A stretch of DNA of 9,941 nt. Source: Actinomycetota bacterium. Lineage in GTDB: Bacteria; Actinomycetota; Actinomycetes; S36-B12. Below, in pieces: positions 6,070 through 9,941 of this stretch. The stretch covers positions 2,996-12,936 of the forward strand of contig JAPLBU010000340.1 in the NCBI GenBank assembly GCA_026392575.1, written 5' to 3'. The position numbers and the translations under genes were made by a program. The notes beneath the pieces were generated by a model. That model saw nothing but the letters and a program-made list of their open reading frames with translations. It was not told the DNA's origin and did no database searches. Numbering within the stretch: position 1 is the stretch's first letter; every line of letters starts with the position of its first letter.

Positions 6070-7443
6070 TCAGCGGCGGGTGACGCGCAGCGGTAGCCCT
6101 CCGACCGGCCGCACCGTGACGAGCGGCTCCGCCCTCGGCAGCTGACCACCGGCCGGGTACTCGACCGCGAAACTCCCGGCAATCGACGACAGCATCAGGA
6201 CGCCTTCGACATAGGCGAAGTCCCGGCCGATGCACTGACGCAGGCCCGCGCCGAAGGGGATGAGCGCCGAGCGATCCGCCTCTCCGCCGAGGAACCGCGA
6301 CGGTCGGAACTCGTCCGGATCCGGCCAAAGCGCCGGGTGCCGGTGCAGCAGCCATGGGCTCAGGATGATCAAGGACCCGGCGGGTACCTCATGTCCACCG
6401 AGGACATCTGCTTCATGGGCCTTGCGGGTGATCAGCCAGGCCGGCGGGTAGAGGCGCAGCGCCTCGTCGAACACCGCACGAGCGAATGGCAGGCGACCGT
6501 AGTCGGCGAACGTCGCCGGCCGACCCCCAAGAACGGTGTCGGACTCCGCCTGCAGGTCGCGCTGGACCTGCGGATTCTGCGCGAGCAGGGCCCAGGACCA
6601 GGTGAGCGCACTCGCCACCGTCTCGTGCCCCGCAACGATGAAAGTCACGACCTGATTGCGGATCTCCGTCACCGTCAGGCCCGCACCCGAGCCGTCGCGC
6701 GAACCCATCAGCATGTCCAGCATGTCGGCCGGCACCTCCGCCGGGTGCTGCCGGCGCTCTTCCATCATCCGGCCGACCGCACCGTCCAGTTCGCGAACTG
6801 CGGACTGCAGCTTCCGGTTGGCCGGAGTCGGCACCCACGCCGGCGGCGTGATCGGCACCCGTGCGCGCGCGACGACAACATCCAGGGCCGAGAGCGTGGC
6901 TGTCGCGAGTCGATCAGCATCGGCGGACAGGTCGGTGCCGAAGAGCGCACGACCGACGACTTCAAGAGCGCCGTGCATCATCGCGGCGTCCATGTCGACC
7001 ACGGCCTCGGGCCGCATGGCATCCCAGCGCGAGAACATCCGCTGGATGGCGATGTCGACATGCCCGACGATGTGCTCGAGTGTCTCGTGATGGAAGGCCG
7101 GCTGCACGAGGGGGCGCTGGTGCCGCCACGCTGGCGTGTCGGCAACAAGCAGCCCCTCCCCCGTCACCAATGACAACGAGCGGTATTGGATCGTCGACTT
7201 CCCATAGTTGCGGCCGTTGCCCACGAGTACCCGGCGGACGCCATCGGGATCGTTGATCAGATAGGTCGGTGGGCGCGGGATCGGGAACTGGACGACATCG
7301 CCGAACTCACGCCAGGCGGAGATCAGGTACTCGAGGGGGTTGCGCCGGATGACCGAGAAGGCCCGAAGCATCTGCGGGCCCAGCGGGCCCGGTGCCGTCG
7401 CCGGAGTCCCGAGGAAGCTCTGCGGCTTGTCTCGACGCGCCAT
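6070..7443 (-). CDS. Cytochrome P450 monooxygenase
   Basis: 457 aa from ATG 7443; a TTG at 7458 would add 5 residues and overlap the sulP stop by TTGA. It is a soluble bacterial P450 with no N-terminal anchor. Numbering from ATG, motifs are PGPLGPQM near the N-terminus, helix C WRHQR (106-110), helix I AGHET (271-275, proton delivery), helix K EALR (327-330, the ExxR motif), FRPSRF (379-384), and the heme loop FGAGLRQCIG (397-406) with axial Cys404. The GEGLLVADTPAW segment is typical of long-chain or terpenoid-type P450s such as CYP110-like enzymes, but the substrate cannot be read from sequence. No ferredoxin or ferredoxin reductase is in the window, so electrons must come from elsewhere. 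It is the last gene of the minus-strand operon after cofH and sulP. Confidence 0.92.
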   Translation of the reverse strand: MARRDKPQSFLGTPATAPGPLGPQMLRAFSVIRRNPLEYLISAWREFGDVVQFPIPRPPTYLINDPDGVRRVLVGNGRNYGKSTIQYRSLSLVTGEGLLVADTPAWRHQRPLVQPAFHHETLEHIVGHVDIAIQRMFSRWDAMRPEAVVDMDAAMMHGALEVVGRALFGTDLSADADRLATATLSALDVVVARARVPITPPAWVPTPANRKLQSAVRELDGAVGRMMEERRQHPAEVPADMLDMLMGSRDGSGAGLTVTEIRNQVVTFIVAGHETVASALTWSWALLAQNPQVQRDLQAESDTVLGGRPATFADYGRLPFARAVFDEALRLYPPAWLITRKAHEADVLGGHEVPAGSLIILSPWLLHRHPALWPDPDEFRPSRFLGGEADRSALIPFGAGLRQCIGRDFAYVEGVLMLSSIAGSFAVEYPAGGQLPRAEPLVTVRPVGGLPLRVTRR

Positions 7444-7454
7444 GACCGCCGGCT

Positions 7455-9146
7455 TCAATCGCCGGGCGAGAGATGGCGGCGGACGTGCCCGTGGGCGTGC
7501 TCGATAGCTGCCGGCAACGTCATGAAAACATGCTGTTCGGCGTCCAGCGCGTCGACCGCACCAACGGCCCGGCGGATCCGAAGCGGACGCTCGGCGACTC
7601 CGCAGAGCAGTACCGCGATCCCACGCGACTTCAGCCCGCTGATGATCTCCTCCAGCGCATGGCCGCCACTGGCGTCGATGACGCTGATGCCACCGAGCCG
7701 CAGGATCACGACGCGCACATCGGCCACGCTCGTCAGTTCGTCCAGGAAGTGCTGGGCGGCACCGAAGAAGAGCGCTCCGTCGAGTCGATAGACGGCGATG
7801 TGCTCCTTCATCAACTGGCGCTCATCGTCGTCGGTCACCTGGTCGTGTGCGCGATCAAGGACCTGATCCTGCTCGGGCTCGACAGTGCTGCTCTTGGCGA
7901 GGGCGAGCAACGCCAGCACCGCTGCCACCGCGATGCCGATCTCGACTGCGAGGATCAGGTCGAAGATCACGGTTGCCAATGCCGTCAGGATCATCACGAG
8001 CGCATCAGACTTGGTCGAGCGCAGGATCGACTGAGCCGATCGCCGATCGACCATGCGGACGGCTGTGACCATCAGGACCCCTGCCAGCGCTGCCAGCGGA
8101 ATCACCGCGACCAGGCCGCCGAGGAACAGCACGATGAGCAGGATCAGCACCGAATGGACGATCGCCGATACCCGGGTGCGCGCGCCGGCCCGCACGTTGA
8201 CGGCCGTGCGGGCGATGGCCCCCGTGGCGGGCATCCCGCCGAAGATGCCACTCGCGACATTTGCCAGGCCCTGGCCGAACAGCTCACGATCCGGGTTGAG
8301 CCGCGACGTGTCCGACATCCCGTCGGCCACCCGTGCCGACAGCAGGCTCTCGATAGCGGCCAGAGCCGCGACGGCTAGGGCAGCCGAGAACAGTGCACTC
8401 GTCGTTGCGGTGTCGAGTACCGGGATGCTCGGAGCGGGAAGGCCTGCGGGGATCGGACCGATCGTCATGACATCCCAGCCGAGCCACGTGACCAGCAGCG
8501 TTGCCACGACCACCGCGACGATCGAAGCGGGGAACGAACGCCGCACGCGGGGCAGCAGCACCATCAGCACGACAACCAGACCGACAAGTGCCAGGGACTG
8601 CACGGCGGAGCTCCAGTCGGCAGCCTGCACAGCACGGAAGGCGACGAGCGCGGTGCTTTCGCCCTCCGGCTTGGGAACATCGAGGGCCAGCGGAATCTGC
8701 TGGAGGAAGATGATTGTGGCGATGCCGATCGTGAAGCCTTCCACGACGGGCCAGGGAATGAAGTCGACGAGGCGGCCGAGCCCGAGCACTCCCATCGCCA
8801 TGACCATTCCCCCGGCCATGATGGCGACGGGGATAACGGCCTCGGCGCCGTAACGGGCGACGATCGGCACCAGGACCACGGCCATGGCACCCGTGGGGCC
8901 GGAGACCTGCAGGTTCGAGCCCCCGAACACCGCGGCTACCAGGCCGGCCACGATCGCGGTGATCAGACCGGCCGCAGCGCCAACACCCGACGTGACGCCG
9001 AACGCAAGCGCGAGCGGGAGCGCGACGACACCGACCGTGATGCCGGCTATCAGGTCGGCTCTCCAGCTTCGGCTCAGCCCGGCGTAGTCGGATCGTTCCG
9101 GCAGGATACGTTCCCGCAGGAGGGCGACGACCTGGGAAGTGTTCAC
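7455..9146 (-). CDS. SulP-family anion transporter with C-terminal STAS domain
   Basis: 563 aa from GTG 9146, overlapping the cofH stop by GTGA. The membrane domain (about 30-418) has the family signatures: ITVGVVALPLALAFG (36-50), the substrate-site segment GGSNLQVSGPTGAM (75-88), IPWPVVEGFTIGIA (130-143), AIESLLSARVADGM (264-277) and FGGMPATGAIARTAVN (302-317). A charged linker (about 420-445) leads to a STAS domain (about 446-555) with VIDASGGHALEEI (489-501), where Ser493 is at the position phosphorylated in anti-sigma factor antagonists. SulP proteins move sulfate, bicarbonate, chloride, nitrate or dicarboxylates, usually with Na+ or H+. The substrate cannot be decided here. No carbonic anhydrase or sulfate-assimilation gene is nearby. 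Length is typical and the gene looks intact. Confidence 0.92.
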   Translation of the reverse strand: MNTSQVVALLRERILPERSDYAGLSRSWRADLIAGITVGVVALPLALAFGVTSGVGAAAGLITAIVAGLVAAVFGGSNLQVSGPTGAMAVVLVPIVARYGAEAVIPVAIMAGGMVMAMGVLGLGRLVDFIPWPVVEGFTIGIATIIFLQQIPLALDVPKPEGESTALVAFRAVQAADWSSAVQSLALVGLVVVLMVLLPRVRRSFPASIVAVVVATLLVTWLGWDVMTIGPIPAGLPAPSIPVLDTATTSALFSAALAVAALAAIESLLSARVADGMSDTSRLNPDRELFGQGLANVASGIFGGMPATGAIARTAVNVRAGARTRVSAIVHSVLILLIVLFLGGLVAVIPLAALAGVLMVTAVRMVDRRSAQSILRSTKSDALVMILTALATVIFDLILAVEIGIAVAAVLALLALAKSSTVEPEQDQVLDRAHDQVTDDDERQLMKEHIAVYRLDGALFFGAAQHFLDELTSVADVRVVILRLGGISVIDASGGHALEEIISGLKSRGIAVLLCGVAERPLRIRRAVGAVDALDAEQHVFMTLPAAIEHAHGHVRRHLSPGD

Positions 9147-9166
9147 GATTCCGAGTTCACGATTCC
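9141..9166 (-). repeat. 12-bp direct repeat, 14-bp period, at the cofH/sulP junction
   Basis: GGAATCGTGAAC (minus strand) occurs at 9166-9155 and again at 9152-9141. Each copy holds a GTGA that can join a TGA stop to a GTG start. The sulP start uses the second copy (9146). The first copy (9160) gives a five-codon mini frame. It looks like a small tandem duplication. Removing one copy would put the present cofH frame in frame with sulP. Confidence 0.75.
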
Positions 9167-9941
9167 TGGACGAGCTGGTTCTCGGTGACGAACAGCCGGA
9201 CCGGCCGCGATCGGCGTCCGGCTCTGGTACAACGTCGAGCGCTCGACGAGCCTGCGCCCGATGGGCTCAACGACCGCCCTGAGTTCCTCCACCGAGATGC
9301 CCTGGCCATGCGCGGCACCGGCAGCACGTGAGATGTTCTCATCCATCAGGGTGCCACCGAGGTCATTGACACCGGCCTTGAGTAACTGCTGAGCCCCGTG
9401 CACGCCCAGCTTGACCCACGATGCCTGAATGTTGTCGATCTGCCCGTGGTATCCGATCCGGCCGACCGCATGCATCAGGACGGTCTCACGCCAGGTGGGG
9501 CCGCGACGGGCTCGGCGCTTCAGGTATATCGGTGAGGCCATGTGCACGAACGGCAGCGGGATGAACTCGGTGAAGCCGAACATGATCGTGACATTGGATC
9601 GCAACCCGATCGTGTGGGCGAGCTCGTGGCAGTCGAGCCACTCGCTCGTCGTGATCTTGTCGGGACACAGGACCTCTCGGATCCGGTCGTCGAGGATCTC
9701 GGCCGCGGTGCCCGGCAACGAGGCAAGGCCTGCCTCCTTCATCCGCTGTAGGTAGGAGCCGAGCGGCTCGCCCAGCCGACGTGCCCCCTCTGTGACCTCG
9801 AGAGCGGTGAAGCCGTGCACGTGCATCTGCGGGACGGCGGCCTTCACGGTGCGGCACACCTCGACGTAGTAGTCGCCATCGAAGTCCGGATGGATGCCGC
9901 CTTGAAGACACACCTCCGTGGCGCCGAGTTCGGCTGCCTCC
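9143..9941 (-). CDS. fbiC: FbiC/CofH radical SAM protein, F420 precursor (FO) synthase, C-terminal part; damaged
   Basis: The frame is open to the right edge, so the 5' part is outside the window. GATEVCLQGGIHPDF and HVHGFTALEV are typical of the CofH half of 7,8-didemethyl-8-hydroxy-5-deazariboflavin synthase. So are SLPGTAAEILDD, GFTEFIPLPFVHMASPIYL, QASWVKLGVHGAQ and NDLGGTLMDENISR. This enzyme makes the chromophore of coenzyme F420. Actinobacteria usually carry the CofG-CofH fusion FbiC, but a separate CofH cannot be excluded. TIMFG runs straight into FTEFIP at about 9577, where the family has about 24 more residues. Near 9202 the coding signal also moves to another frame, which stops at 9157. 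The long frame instead stops at 9143, after a poorly coding tail. Confidence 0.87.
   Translation of the reverse strand, partial: EAAELGATEVCLQGGIHPDFDGDYYVEVCRTVKAAVPQMHVHGFTALEVTEGARRLGEPLGSYLQRMKEAGLASLPGTAAEILDDRIREVLCPDKITTSEWLDCHELAHTIGLRSNVTIMFGFTEFIPLPFVHMASPIYLKRRARRGPTWRETVLMHAVGRIGYHGQIDNIQASWVKLGVHGAQQLLKAGVNDLGGTLMDENISRAAGAAHGQGISVEELRAVVEPIGRRLVERSTLYQSRTPIAAGPAVRHREPARPGIVNSES

Noticed and set aside
7473..8378. 301-codon open frame on the plus strand inside sulP
   Set aside because: His/Arg/Asp/Gln-rich composition typical of antisense frames; sulP on the minus strand has full family motifs.
1..9941. CRISPR arrays, insertion sequences, tRNA or rRNA genes
   Set aside because: No regularly spaced repeats, transposase motifs, terminal inverted repeats with flanking duplications, or RNA-gene signatures were found on reading both strands.

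Overview
The window reads as a chromosomal segment of a high-GC Gram-positive bacterium (Actinomycetota). The evidence is strong G/C bias at third codon positions, the aroA-rsgA-hisN grouping also seen in Streptomyces, a coenzyme F420 biosynthesis gene (fbiC/cofH type), many 4-nt GTGA gene overlaps, and promoters whose -10 box sits only about 6 nt before the start codon, as in leaderless actinobacterial genes. I cannot name a genus. No mobile element, CRISPR array, tRNA or rRNA gene is visible, and no gap between genes exceeds 300 bases.

Region 1 (1-1836, + strand) is an envelope copper/heme cassette. It holds the last 12 codons of an upstream gene, a Tat-exported dye-decolorizing (Dyp) peroxidase, and a secreted CopC-type copper protein with a C-terminal membrane anchor. 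A perfect inverted repeat at the upstream stop codon overlaps the peroxidase Shine-Dalgarno. The peroxidase carries Glu where the family GxxDG motif has its distal Asp.

Region 2 (1866-4129, + strand) is aroA (EPSP synthase) followed by rsgA (ribosome-assembly GTPase), overlapping by GTGA. Both are broken. aroA has a frame change after codon 40, best explained by loss of 2 nt. rsgA has two lesions close together, removing about 33 residues between its OB fold and GTPase domain. This is either real decay or consensus error in the assembled sequence.

Region 3 (4126-5974) has a minus-strand four-helix DUF2231-type membrane protein whose stop codon shares a CTAG tetramer with the rsgA stop. A divergent promoter region follows, then hisN (histidinol-phosphatase) and a two-CBS-domain protein. 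A very long inverted repeat (5977-6045) ends this unit and faces the converging minus-strand genes.

Region 4 (6070-9941, minus strand) is a tight operon read from the right edge: fbiC/cofH (its 5' part lies outside the window), a SulP anion transporter with a STAS domain, and a cytochrome P450. The cofH part also looks damaged: about 24 residues are missing in frame from its core, and a frame change near 9202 is followed by a 14-bp tandem duplication at the cofH/sulP junction.

Dyp, copC, the DUF2231 gene, hisN, the CBS gene, sulP and the P450 all look intact. The indels are therefore confined to three genes, and read-level checking is the key next step.
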